DNA of 64,000 nt. Origin: Blattamonas nauphoetae (lineage: Eukaryota > Preaxostyla > Oxymonadida). Location of the stretch: NCBI GenBank assembly GCA_033064195.1, contig JARBJD010000029.1, positions 1 through 64,000 on the forward strand. Direction: 5' to 3'. The translations under genes were made by a program, and so were the position numbers. Positions within the stretch are counted from its first letter, which is position 1, and each line of letters opens with the position of its first letter. The notes below the pieces were generated by a model that saw only the letters and a program-made list of their open reading frames with translations, did not search any database and was not told the origin of the DNA. Positions 33,736-44,922 of the stretch are shown one piece after another.

Positions 33736-36374
33736 GGCAATCGTCGAATAAGACATGCAGTGAAGTGGGTTCGACAGACAACCAAACTTCGTCAGCGCCT
33801 GTTCGGATTGAATGCCAGCTCTCGCCTGAACTTCTCCGCGAGATCAACCAGGCTCTGATTGGTGTCCTTTTCAATCCCCACCACTCGCAGTTCCAAGGCA
33901 TCGTCCCACCCTTCTTCTCTCAAACACACTTCTCGTCTCTTCTGCCGCTCTCGTTTGTTCCGTCTCCATTCTTGCGTTCTGTTCAGCATGCTCCCGAAGA
34001 CAATCTTAAAACGGTGCTCGTTCTCCATCTCAACCATCGCTCGCATTTCCCATTTCACAAGTTCTGACACAAAGCTGGCGTCGTGTTCGTCTGATCGAAG
34101 TTCAATGTTCTTGATGTGAGAGTGGATCAAACAGAGATGCTTCTCGTGTCGAGTGTTGTCTTCTTCATCCAGAATGAGTTTATCCGAATTGTGGAACATG
34201 AACGTGATGAAGTGCTTCGCTGGTTCGAACACAGAAACACGAATGTGAGGATATTGTTCGAAGTGTAGCACTCTATCGTCTCCAATTGTATCCATCATGC
34301 TGGCGATGAATCTGGTGAGCAGGTAGAGAGTTTCGGATTTCCAGAGTGGACGAGAACCAAAATTGACAGTCTCGAACATCCGTCCAAAGAGATTTGCCGT
34401 CATGAATCGTTCCTTCATCCACGGAAAGTCAACAACGATGTTTGTGATGGCGTCGATGGTGTTCTCTCTGATGGTTTTGGTAGAGAGTTGAAGAGAGTAG
34501 AGAATGAGGTCAGGGAAGGATGGATCGTCGAGGATGATTGTTTGGAAGGAGGGTTTGAGGGGATCTGTCAGACTGAACGTCAAATTGACGATGAAATTCC
34601 AGGCTCTGTCCACACATGCTTGACAACCATCTTGAATGTCGCCGATTGAATCAACTATTTGTATGTCATCTCCAGAAATTAATGGAGTGGTTGAAGAAGA
34701 GTCGGAGCGAAGAGAAGCGATGATGTAGTGTATTATGGACTTCGATAAATCTCAGTCCACAACCAAACCGGGTCCCTCAACATACGAGAGAGTGCCATGC
34801 ATTTAATAAGGGCTGGCCTAAATCAAATTCGACAAACACAGACGTTTTGACGCCTCATAGTCCTTCTCGCCGCTCCTTTCTGAAGGGAAGCATCACGACG
34901 CAACCAAATCAACTCTATCAAGCTTATTTGACAACAACCCAGTTCACTGCATTCTGAAATGTTCATGTCCGTTTTAACTCAATCGAGGATGAATTTAACA
35001 TCAAGAAAGTTTCCAAGTACTGATGATGAGCTCAATACTGGTTCCTCCCGCTCAAACAGTGGGAAACGAACTTAAACTGGACACCAAACAAGGCGAAGAT
35101 CTGACATCTCGACTTCTTTTTCACATCAAAGAAAGCAACAGTTCCTCCGAGATGCCAGAAGGAATGTTCGAATCAGTTATCCACAGAATATCATGAGCGA
35201 TTCTGATAAATTCTTTGGCCGCAAAGACAATTTGGCGTCAGGAATCCAATCCACACAGGAGGGAATCCAACGGCGGTTCCGACCAATCTCACACCGTTTT
35301 TGCTATTTGGAAAGGAGAAATATCTTGTTACTCAGGCGGCAGAAGGATTTTTCGACTCGTTCCACAAGATGGAGAGGGTCGTTTTTCGGCACTTTGGATT
35401 CCTACTAGGACTCGCGTCGATCAGTCCCTGAGGCGTATCGGATCGTGGAAATCCTCCATTCCGTGGTTATTCCCACTTTAACCGCAGTAGCATGGTATTA
35501 TTGTCTCGAAAACAGGATCGTTCTTCGAACCCACAAGATCACGGTCTGGTGTTGTCATTGCCCGATCAATGATAACGGATCGCTTCATAGTTCGATTCAA
35601 GAACATCCACGAGCAATACAGGCACATCCTCTTCATCTGGTCATCCGAGACCAAGTTCCACTTACCTCACCATAAATAGGCCTCCCAATTGGAAACAACA
35701 CTGTTCTCAGTCTTACTGACGGAATACAACTCCTCTGACACTATCGTGAGGTCAAAGATACGTATCTCTGAAGACGAAGTGAATCAACGATCGGTTGCAG
35801 TTTCGTAGTGCGGCAGACATTACAGCGGGACAAGAATATTGCCGTCGAAGTGAAACAATAGATTATGATGAACCTGAACACGTCCTTCTCCTCGCGCTTC
35901 CACCAAACCGACGCGGTCAAGAAAGTTTCGGTGGTGAATAAACCCAGGGTTGTTACCTTCACAAGATCACCACAAAACTGAGGGATTGTGGATTGCACGG
36001 ACTTGGAGGGCAAATCACAATCAAGGAAAACTTCTTCCACAGAAATACCTACTCTGAAGTGAACGGGACAGCAGGAGAAGGCACCAACAAGTATCAATCG
36101 GACAGGAACCTCACAATCACAATCTGTGGCACCTCCTTTGGGGCTGTTCTTCGACAAGAGGAGAGGATCCTTCTCAACAACGAAGACGAAGCGGCTCAAT
36201 CCTTAACAGTGAATCAACTCCATCTCCAAAACATGATTAGGAATCAAACTTTACCGAGCCATCCTCGGAAGGATGAAGTCTCATCTTCGCATGCTGGAAC
36301 ATTTCTGACATCTATTTCATGTCTATTTTTGCAACTCAACTTCTGCCAGTATCAATGCCCATGTTAACCAATAA

Positions 36375-36608
36375 ATGGATGATAGTTATCTCGTTCATCG
36401 GACGTCGCTCACTCCAACGGGAACGGTTAGTGTGTCGATCTGTGGAGAGACAGCGACGGTGATAGCAGCTCCGAATCAAGTAGTGAAGGGAACGAGGGGT
36501 TTATTGCTGAAAAGGTTGAATAAGCCTCGTCTGAAACATATTCAGTTAGAACAAAGGCCGAAGATATTCTCGTCAGAATCAACAGTGGGGTCGTCAAGAG
36601 ATGAATAG
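36375..36608 (+). pseudogene. receptor-gene relic inside the TIR cluster
   Basis: The stretch TVSVSICGETATVIAA...VVKGTRGLLLK...KPRLKHI aligns with the module VDVSFSGSEATVTVE...AIKGTLGVLL...VPRLVHV of genes A and B at about 40% identity. The preceding 35,993-36,367 (ITIKENFFHR, LTITICGTSFGA) could be beta-helix turns of the same ancestor. The flanks are too decayed to read. It is either an old receptor gene carried inside the element or an older locus the elements landed in. Confidence 0.45.
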
Positions 36609-38312
36609 ACTCTTTCACAAGTGACATATGATCTCCGAGCGTCGTCTCTCGCCGCAAGCTATTTCCCCAACATCAATCCATTCTGCGGATTCATCACTCT
36701 CGGCAGAGGGGAACAGACCTGCAATTGTTCTTGATGGAACGATTTTTGGATAAGAGAACCCGAAGCGGAAGCAACACTTTCAACATCGCATTGTCTCACT
36801 CCAACTCAACAACTTTCGCTGGAGAAACGCCTATTCCACCGTAATACCAACGACGGGTTCTCGGCTTCTTGTTTTGGGACGAGTGAACCATCAAATGCCG
36901 TTCGGTAGTCGGAACGAGGAGTAAATGACTGAGGGATCAGCTTGGGGATAGCACAGTTTCAGCGTGATGGACGACAGACATCCAGAGTTAGGTCTGTCAA
37001 ACCCACGGACCTCTCCCTAACCACAGACTCCAGCCCTGGACACAGACATCGAAACATCGGTCATCCAGATTGAATGAACCACGACAGACGAATCATTGCA
37101 ATGCATCCTACATTGGACAGAACATGAATCACAAATCACTTGGCAGATTTTCGTCGAGATCGAAACCCTGAAGCGATATGTTAGCGTGCGACAAAATTCA
37201 CATCCTCCACGAAACCCTTCTGGCAGAGACAGATTGCACGCGTATTTATGAGATCGCAATAGGCACCTAGTATCGGTAGCAACGTCTCCAAATGTCACTA
37301 ACGGCTCATGGTTATTCCATCGAACACTCGATAATGTCACTCGCAGGGATCCTAGAAAAAGACGGTTACTTCACGAAGAGACTTGCTGATCTCGATGATG
37401 AAGGGAAAGGTGGGTTTACAGAGACCTTGAATCAAAAAGAAGGAAGGAAGACATTTGGGGAGGGGAAGGGCTTTGGAAGAGAGATACAAGTAAGAATATG
37501 GTGAATCGATACCAGCAGAAAGATATCACATCTGAAGGAACTGCTTATGAAATGAGTGTCGGAATACTTGGAATATCTCGGCAGGATGAATCTTGTGATG
37601 AATGAACGGGACAAGGAAGTTGAGTGGGACCATGAAGAAGAAAGAGCCACAACGAGAATTTTAAAACTGGCGGGGAAGAAAGGTACCAATACATAGCAAT
37701 CAATCAAACAGTTCGCATTGGCGCCGTCATGCCTTTGTGCTACCAACTCTCTCACAGTTGTTGAGAGTTAAGTCTCAACACATCACGATATTTGAAGCGA
37801 TCTCTCCAGAATTACATAAATCCAGATGAACTCAGGCGACACAAGTTTCTAAATCGATTCATGGCACGCCTCTTCGCCGAATGGGATGGGTAAGTCACGA
37901 CTCTTCGGTGAGGACAACTGAAATATGCAACTTAACATATCCAACGTCACACAACATGACTCGGCAGACAGTCTCGTCCTGAGCGAGATATCATGCAGAT
38001 TCGACACAGGGATACCCCGTAATCGGTCACACTGCGTATCACAAGAGGTTGTAGCATCCGATGAGATCATGCGGAAGGCCAGATGATTGTCATCTGTGAA
38101 AGTGAGGGAGATTAATCTGGAGACTTATAGCGTACATCCCGCAAATCAGATTTGCAACTGGATTGTGTCGAGTGGGAGAAAGTGAAGAAAGGAAGGTAGC
38201 GCTTTGTGAAGAGGTGAATGGAGACGAAACCTCTTCAGCGAGAGAGAGTTACAAACCAAGGTGGTTTTTCTTCACGAGCGGGAGAGAGTGGAGTGGAGGA
38301 GAGATGGAGGAA

Positions 38313-38492
38313 GGAGTGTGTTGAGATGAAGTTCTCCCCACCTCGATGTGAAACACGAGCATGGGTTGAGATGCAGTTCTCCCCACCTCGATGTGAAACA
38401 CGAGCATGGGTTGAGATGAAGTTCTCCCCACCTCGATGTGAAACACGAGCATGGGTTGAGATGAAGTTCTCTCCTCCTCGATGTGGAATGCG
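38313..38492 (+). repeat. four tandem copies of a 45-bp unit
   Basis: Unit begins GAGATGAAGTTCTCCCCACC and stays in phase (15 codons, V-E-M-K-F-S-P-P-R-C-E-T-R-A-W). The last copy has diverged. It lies in a 107-codon frame (38,218-38,541) with no other support as a gene. Confidence 0.85.
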
Positions 38493-39622
38493 AGGATCGG
38501 AGGAGAGGATTAGTGACTGGTCCCATTGGGATCAGCGTTGAGGGGAGCTGGGACGAAGAGGCAGTGATATGGGAGATGGGCAGAGATTGATCAAGATGCT
38601 TCCAAATCACTGTCAAGAAAGAACCCAGCTTCCCTCCGATTTTCATTCTCATTAGATCACGAGCTATCATCCAGGCGGTGTCAGCTCACTTGAGGTCACG
38701 GCCTAACTCTGGGACTAAAAGATATACTTTCTTTATTCTCATTCCTTCTTCTCAGTTTCACCTCTCCCTTTGGTATCCTTTCAATACTCGTATGTTGAGG
38801 GACCCGGTTTGGTTGTGGACTGAGATTTATCGAAGTCCTTTAACAACAAACCGGGGACATCAACATAGAGTCCTGACACACACCGACTCAAACTCGTGTC
38901 AGTGGTCCTGATTGTGGTCAACCCACACGGGCGATCCTTTGGATCACCTGATGGGTCGTTTTCGGCCCTGTTCCCCCAGTTTTTGTTCCCTGGTAGGGAT
39001 TTCTGGGTAAGATCCATTCAGGAATACCTTCTTTTTTTTTTTTTGACATCAACAGCCCAATACGGGCAGAACCGTCATTGTGAACATTACGTTCCTTTGA
39101 TGGGATTTTTGGGAACAGATAAAACTTTATTTGTGTTTGGTCTTCTTGGTTTAGGCCAGCCCTTATTAAATGCATGGCACTCTCTCGTATGTTGATGTCC
39201 CCGGTTTGTTGTTAAACGAAAGGTAGTTGAGAAACATAGGGAGAGCTGCTTTCACAAGGAGAAGCAATTCAAGAACAATTTCAGAATCAACCTGAAATGA
39301 CGAGAAATGATGAAAAAGAGGCAAAACACACTTCAATTGGTGGTTCTGCTGTGAAAAAATGAGTTGGGATGCGAAATGAAAGTGAACAGAAGTCTAGTGC
39401 AGATTTGAAGACGGAAGGAACATTTTTTGTGAGCTGGATGAATTTTGGGAGGTCTGAAGGGTCAGTGGGGAGATTAGTTTGGAGTTCGGATAAAACGATT
39501 CGGAGTTTCTTTGTCAGAGCAGCTAAGAATGAGAGACCAGAATATTGTTGATGTTGGGAAGAAGATGGGAAGATGGGCGAGGGGAGAAGTGTGAGAGTAA
39601 GTCGATTTCGATGGTTGATAGC

Positions 39623-40160
39623 CAGGGTTGGGAGGCGTGAGTACTTTTAAGCTTATCGTGAGATCTTTTGATCTCACGATGAGATTTTTGGGTGAGATCA
39701 GTCTCCTATTTAAGCGTATCTATTTCTCCAACTTTTCATATTTTTTCTCTCTGATTTTAGAATATTTCATGTCCAAAATGATTCCACTTCACCTCTAATG
39801 ACTTCCCTTCTCTCTTATTACCGCGAAAACGGCTTGATGACGCGTCTTTCCCTGTTCAAAACTTGAAACAGTCCGTAACTCATTCCAGCTGAACTCATTT
39901 CCAACAAAAACGTGTAATCGGAGCCTTTCCTTCTCTTAACTCACGTTTATCCTCTTTGAATTTGTGATTCAGACTCCGATCAGGAGTATCCAACAGCATC
40001 AATGGGCTTGTTTTGACTTCACTTTCTGATTCTTCATTTCAGTTTTGATAAAGAAATTTGTGAAAAAACGTATTTTGAAAAGCTTTTAGAGGCGAATTGA
40101 AAGAAAGCAGGAGGTGAGATCGAAAAAGGGTGAGATCGGTCTGATCGGATCCCATGCCTG
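39623..40160. mobile_element. 538-bp hAT-like non-autonomous element
   Basis: The 8-bp TTGATAGC is duplicated at 39615-39622 and 40161-40168. The ends are short imperfect TIRs, CAGGGTTGGGAGGC and inverted CAGGCATGGGATCC, the CAGGG/CAGGC start typical of hAT elements. The related genes at 28,960 and 60,475 continue without a break. The interior has GAGATC-rich palindromes and no ORF of note. Confidence 0.85.
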
Positions 40161-41489
40161 TTGATAGCACAAAGAGCCCAGAGAGAGTTGGAGGCGATTC
40201 TGAGATGGGGAAAGAGAGAAATTCGAGCCAAAGCGGTGAAAACCACAGATGGAGGCGATGAGTTTGCGATTTTTTTGAATGTGGAGATAATCAAGTCTTT
40301 GTCTTGGAAATAAAGCGAGTTGACGATTTCAGGATCGAAAAAGAGTGATTCAATGCAGGAACAACACTGAAAACAAATGAAGAAGATGAAAGAATGAAAC
40401 ACACTGATTCCAATGCAGCACACGAAGGCCAATCTCCAAATTGCGTGAAGATGAAAGAAGGGATTTCAGACGAAAGCGAGATGCGAACGAACGAGGGCGA
40501 TTTCGAATCTGAAAGAAAGCAAGAAATGAAGACATCCATCGTCACAACCAAGAAAACCACAAACAAAGAATCTCAAGCAGTTTCATCAGTTCAGCCTGAA
40601 ATTAAAGCGAGAATGAACAAAAGAGAAAAGGAGAGACCACAAGTCCAGATGAGTGTGTTCCACAACACAATGGAGACAGAGATGGACACCAACCATCAAA
40701 ACTGTCATCCGTCTCACTTTCTGAGACACATCCAAAACATTCAAAACGATCAACAACAAATCTATGAAGAACGCACGACTACACACCAGATGCCACTTTC
40801 TGCAACTCTCGAAGTGTGTTAACAATAATATCTTCGTCATTACTTTGCAATCGTTCGAGAAGCGAGGAGATGTTGGACTGAGAACGAGAAAGTTGAATCA
40901 CGAAAACGACGAACCAGATTCCAATTGTGTGGAGTGTTCAAAGCAGCCTGTGGGAGATCCCCATTCGGAAAAGAATGCTCAGGGATCATATAAGAGTCAC
41001 CAGATCTGTTTGTTGGGTGAAAGGTGAGCGAGGAATCGAGTATGGGCTGACCGAGAATCAAAACCATTCATCTCTGGGTATCACAGTCATTTCTGCGGAA
41101 GCTGCTCGGATTTCGGGAACGATTTGATTGCATTGCAAGAAGCTTTCTTAAATCACTCATTAACGAAAAAACGTCAGATGAAACAGAAATCTTTGAAAAT
41201 CACTCATGAACGAAAAAAACGTCAGATGAAATAGAAACCATAGAAAAACACTCCAGACAGTGAGAAGGCTTCTGCTTCCCACATACCATTCTCCAATGCG
41301 AGATGCAGTGTGGAGGGCAGAAGCGGAGTTGATGAAGAAAGAATGAGAATGACGAACAGAATATGGCGAGGAACACTGAAATGAAGACAGCAACCTCCAA
41401 ACAAGAACAGTGGACCAAGCGAGATGGGAATATCAATACAAACATATATGCAAATTCACAACTCAAGAACAGAAACACGTAAATGTGAA

Positions 41490-42857
41490 TCATGCCTTGG
41501 TCAGACTCAGATCCACATCCATCTGATTCACCAGAACAGTAGGGTACAGCTGGTACTGTGTTGGGTGAGCAACAGGCTGAGCATAAGCACACTGCTGCTG
41601 AGGATGCTGCTGGGGAGGGCAGGTGGCTTGGTGGGCAGGAGGGGGAGGGTATTGGTTGGAGTACATTTGAGTGGGAGCAGAATTGGCTTGTGGTTGGGAT
41701 TCCACGTGTTGGTAAGCGTTTTGCTTCTTCTTTCCACAGCCGCAGGCAACACAAACTCCACAGTAACAGCAGACGCAGGTAAGGACGACACAGACAGCAA
41801 CGAACACGCAGACACCGACAATAACTCCAGTGATGATGGACTGCAACTTCAGCCCTGCGGTGTTCGTCCATTCAGTGTGGCGAACGTCGGGGAGAAAGGT
41901 GACTTTGTTTCCTTTGGTGTAACTCTTACACTCGAAGAAGTCCTTCTTGATCACGTTGTAATTCGAGGCAGACTCGTAAGAAAACAGCACATCGTTTCCC
42001 ATGCCAGAGTCAGCACTGTTATTGTGGAAGTACATCCGTTGGAAGCTGATGTACGTCTTGTCGGCTTCCTCGAAGAATATCGAACCGCCGTGGTTGTTTG
42101 TGCGGCAATCTTCGAATCGGCTGTCATCGGCTTGGAACCAGAACACGCCGCGCAGGAAGAGAGCGCCTCCATTTTCCGAGGCTGTTGATCCGGACACTCT
42201 GACGAAGCTGAGCGACACCACACTATCGGAATCGGCTGCAGATATGAACCCTCCTGATTTTCCGGCTGAATTGTCCTGAATTTGACATTGATCGATTTTG
42301 ATGATGGATCGGCCCTTAGTGAACAGGAATCCTCCGTCTCCGTTTGGAGCTGACGAGAATAAAATCAGTGTATGGCTCATCGTGAAGGACACTATATCTT
42401 GTGGAAGATAGAGAAATCCCCCGTTTGGCCACATTTCAGAAGCTGTGGTGCCCTGAAAATGGGATGAGTTGATCTGGACCTCGATGGAACAGTCAAAGGG
42501 GACGTTCTTCGAGAAACGGACTGCATTTGCTCCGTCTTGCCAGCTGACATTCGACAATGTCAAATATCTCGCTTGGAGTCCGAACACGAGTGCTCCGCTA
42601 AGAGCGCCATCAACTCTCGTCACATTTGAGGCATTCATGACGACAGAACGATTGGCGACTCCTTGAACTTGGTCTGTGGGAAGTGGACCGTCATCATTGC
42701 ACTTAATGTCATGGAAACTGGTGTTGAAGATCGTCACGTTCTGAACTTCTGGACCGGCGAGAAGAGGCTTCTGGGCTGTGATATTGATGCTTGAAAAATG
42801 AGAGTTGTCCACGACAAGTGTCAGACGGGGATTGAGCGAGTTGGCGGGTCCTTCGAT
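41490..42857 (-). CDS. short beta-helix membrane protein with Cys-rich and Pro/Gln-rich tail
   Basis: A 455-codon frame entered through an acceptor (CATTTGCAG before 42857); no ATG lies at a suitable place, so a 5' exon is missing or was lost by rearrangement. Residues about 10-330 form beta-helix turns (NGGFLYL, GDGGFLF, KSGGFIS, NGGALFL, HGGSIFF). A membrane span (IITGVIVGVCVFVAVCVVL) runs straight into CVCCYCGVCVACGCGKKK, which should be palmitoylated. The tail is rich in Gln, Pro and Tyr (QYPPPPAHQA), the type of short motif bound by WW/SH3 or adaptor proteins. Unlike genes A and B there is no kinase-like domain. It ends with TGA at 41490. Localisation to the cell surface is inferred. Confidence 0.7.
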   Translation of the reverse strand: MEGPANSLNPRLTLVVDNSHFSSINITAQKPLLAGPEVQNVTIFNTSFHDIKCNDDGPLPTDQVQGVANRSVVMNASNVTRVDGALSGALVFGLQARYLTLSNVSWQDGANAVRFSKNVPFDCSIEVQINSSHFQGTTASEMWPNGGFLYLPQDIVSFTMSHTLILFSSAPNGDGGFLFTKGRSIIKIDQCQIQDNSAGKSGGFISAADSDSVVSLSFVRVSGSTASENGGALFLRGVFWFQADDSRFEDCRTNNHGGSIFFEEADKTYISFQRMYFHNNSADSGMGNDVLFSYESASNYNVIKKDFFECKSYTKGNKVTFLPDVRHTEWTNTAGLKLQSIITGVIVGVCVFVAVCVVLTCVCCYCGVCVACGCGKKKQNAYQHVESQPQANSAPTQMYSNQYPPPPAHQATCPPQQHPQQQCAYAQPVAHPTQYQLYPTVLVNQMDVDLSLTKA

Positions 42858-42899
42858 CTGCAAATGTCCATTTTATGGGATTGTCCGTTGTTCTGTGTT

Positions 42900-43205
42900 G
42901 TGATGATCTCATAATTGGGATGCAAGATTTCGGAAAAGTGTGTCACGGAGAGACATCAGAGTGTTGGACATCTCCTTGATCCAATTGTGTGTCTGATCAG
43001 ATAATGTGGAATTTGATGACGAGGAGATGATGTTCTGTTTTCTGAAGGCGTTGAAGACACATCGAACAGATGTTGATGAACGAAACGAGCGTCGAAACCG
43101 TCTCTCTCGAATAACTCCAATTCATTTCTGCGGATTCTCCTCGGATGTAGGGAATACACTGATTGCTGGTGCAGATGAACAGATTCTGTGTTTGTCGTTA
43201 ATCGT
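42900..43205. other. junction between divergent surface-protein genes
   Basis: No gene is supported. A patch near 43,110-43,150 (TTCATTTCTGCGGATTCTCC) recurs at about 30,680, so pieces of a common ancestral locus have been moved. Confidence 0.4.
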
Positions 43206-43209
43206 TTAG

Positions 43210-44782
43210 AAATGGTTTACTCTTTTAGGTTCGTCGTTCTCAACGCGACTTTCTTTGTCTGTCATATCGTCAACCGTCCTCTCTCCACACAATCTTTGCG
43301 TCCCTGAACGGCACGATTCTTCCATCCGCTTCCGACACGACAGACGATCATTGGATCTCGTCATCATCAGACTGTTCAGTTGCTGTGAATGAAAGCGAAC
43401 TGAAATCGCCTCATTTTGTTCCTTCACTTGATGTGAACAAAAGCAGAAGCACACTCTCGAAGAAGAAAGACTCATTCTCGGTTTTGATTGTTGGATCGAA
43501 ATTGATTCCGTGTGGTCTGAAACTGGAAGTGTCTGAAGCATCGTCATCATCTTCTCAATCATCTCAATCGAACAGTTCGCCAGTTGAGATTCCTCTCTCG
43601 TTTTCATCAGCTGAATCATGGAACGAAACACACATCAATCTGTCGATTCCATTATCTTCACTCTCGACTCTGTCGTTTGACGAGGGATGGACAGCTCGTT
43701 TTGTATTCGGGAAGAACGAGCTCACCGACTCGTTCACCTTCCTCAAAACTTTGAAAGAACGAAAAGCCGAATCCCTCCAACAAACTCTCCCCTGGCTGAT
43801 TCCTGTGATCGTCTGTTCTGTCCTTCTCCTTCTCGCCGTCCTCGTCGTCGTTGTGGTTGTGGTCTGCCGTCGACGAAGACAGACAGCCAAGTCGGATTCG
43901 TCGACACTTCTGAGCCAGCAGGAACTGTCGGAAGACGACGTCGCCAAGATGGAAGTGGAGATGCACGCGTATCCCACAACGAACGGCCTGATCGGTCACT
44001 AAGTGAATGATCCTCAAACAGCCGTGGCTTCGGACGAGAATGGGGACACACAACCAGACTTCCATCCCGAGAGCGCCCAACCGATTTGTGAGCGGGTTGA
44101 AGCGATGAAGGGTGAGGGGCAGTTCGAAATGGAGATTGTGGATGGGCAGGACACACTGTACAATCGGATCCAGGCTGGGGATGGAATAGGGTAGGGAACG
44201 AGGAGAGAGATTGAGAGGAAGATTGTTCGAGGAATGTTGAAGATGGTTGAGAAGCAAGATTTGGATTCTGGAACTCGACTTTCTCCTCACTGGATTCTTT
44301 TGAACCGAAACGACTCTGTTTTCATTCGAGTTGAATCTGAAAATGAGGACAAGCCGGGACAAGACAATCCATCCCTCCCAAACCACACCCAACCATCAGT
44401 GAGCCGATCGGGCGTAAAAGATGGGATTGAAGAGATTCGTTGGCGATCGCCAGAACAAGGGGAGAAAGAGGGAGAACTGAAGGAAGGCGTGGAAGCGTCG
44501 AAAGTGATGGTTTTTCGGCTTGGACTGATCCTGTGGGAGATTGAGACTGGTCTTGTTCCGTTTGGGGAGCTGGATGCTGTGAATGCTCATCGGAACCTGG
44601 CAGCTGGGATTGCTCTGCCGCTTCAAAAGGTGTCAGACGCGTCGATGCGAGAATTGATCGCAGGCTGTCTCCAAATTGATGCCGACCAGCGCATCTCTCT
44701 CCAACACGCGCTGGCTAAGCTCGAAGAGATGCCAAAAGGATCAGCCAAAGAAGAAATGAAAGACCAATTCGCCAAGTTGTGA
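43210..44782 (+). pseudogene. receptor pseudokinase, 5'-truncated relic
   Basis: Only the membrane-proximal and cytoplasmic half of a gene A/B-type receptor remains. From 43,385 it reads the juxtamembrane module (FSVLIVGSKLIPCGLKLEV), a span (PVIVCSVLLLLAVLVVVVVV), CRRRR, and QELSEDDVAKMEVE as in gene B. Two stops, TAA at 44000 and TAG at 44192, interrupt the same frame before RLSPHWILLNR, IRWRSPE, VFRLGLILWEIETG and DQRISLQ, ending in TGA at 44782. HRD and DFG are lacking, as in the relatives. Because the frame is otherwise intact, decay is recent. The last 240 bases are duplicated at 30,709-30,952. Confidence 0.75.
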
Positions 44783-44914
44783 TTCTTCAGTCGCGACCCA
44801 ACTCTCGATCTTTCAACATCACTTCACACTCACACCCACTCACACACAATCATGCTGTCTTCTTGTCCGTCGCTCCGATCTTCCTGATGCTGACTTGACG
44901 AGTCACGTCAGATT

Positions 44915-44922
44915 CACTTTTG
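44915..44922. repeat. target-site duplication, left (CACTTTTG)
   Basis: CACTTTTG directly abuts the GGCATG terminus of the giant MULE. The same 8 bases lie at 57213-57220 on the other side, and once in the empty paralogous site at 31085-31092. Confidence 0.95.

Larger units (their letters stand above)
34738..39232. mobile_element. nested pair of TIR elements, about 4.5 kb
   Basis: A first element seems to run from 34,741 (TTCGATAAATCTCAGTCC) to about 38,840, where the same end occurs inverted (GGACTGAGATTTATCGAA). Directly after it a second, about 375 bp, runs from TTTAACAACAAACCGGGG (about 38,845) to its inverted partner at about 39,215. Both share the AACATACGAGAGAGTGCCAT / AATAAGGGCTGGCC block near their outer ends, so they are one family. 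The paralogues at 28,560-28,610 and 59,200-59,260 lack the insertion. I could not define a target duplication. No transposase is recognised; the interior is decayed and partly derived from receptor genes. Confidence 0.65.
33792..40989 (-). pseudogene. helix-rich family protein, locus 2 (broken by large insertions)
   Basis: Same gene as locus 1. Start at 40989 (MIPEHSFPNGDLPQ), exon 2 near 40,870-40,790 (NDEDIIVNTLRELQK), middle exons at 40,380-40,161 and 39,620-39,240, and C-terminal 273 codons at 34613-33792 (LILDEEDNTRHEKHL, KRERQKRREVCLREEGW, TGA). It is split by a roughly 4.5-kb TIR cluster (34,738-39,232) and a 538-bp hAT-like element (39623-40160). Both lie in coding exons. With insertions removed its layout matches locus 3. 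It is the right part of the 3.2-kb segmental duplication. Confidence 0.7.

Noticed and set aside
44000-44194. TAA and TAG in frame in the receptor relic as sign of a variant code (TAA/TAG read as Gln, as in some oxymonads)
   Set aside because: The long intact frames of genes A and B contain no in-frame TAA/TAG, and the GTPase and the transposase second frame end in TAA. Standard code plus decay explains the relic better.
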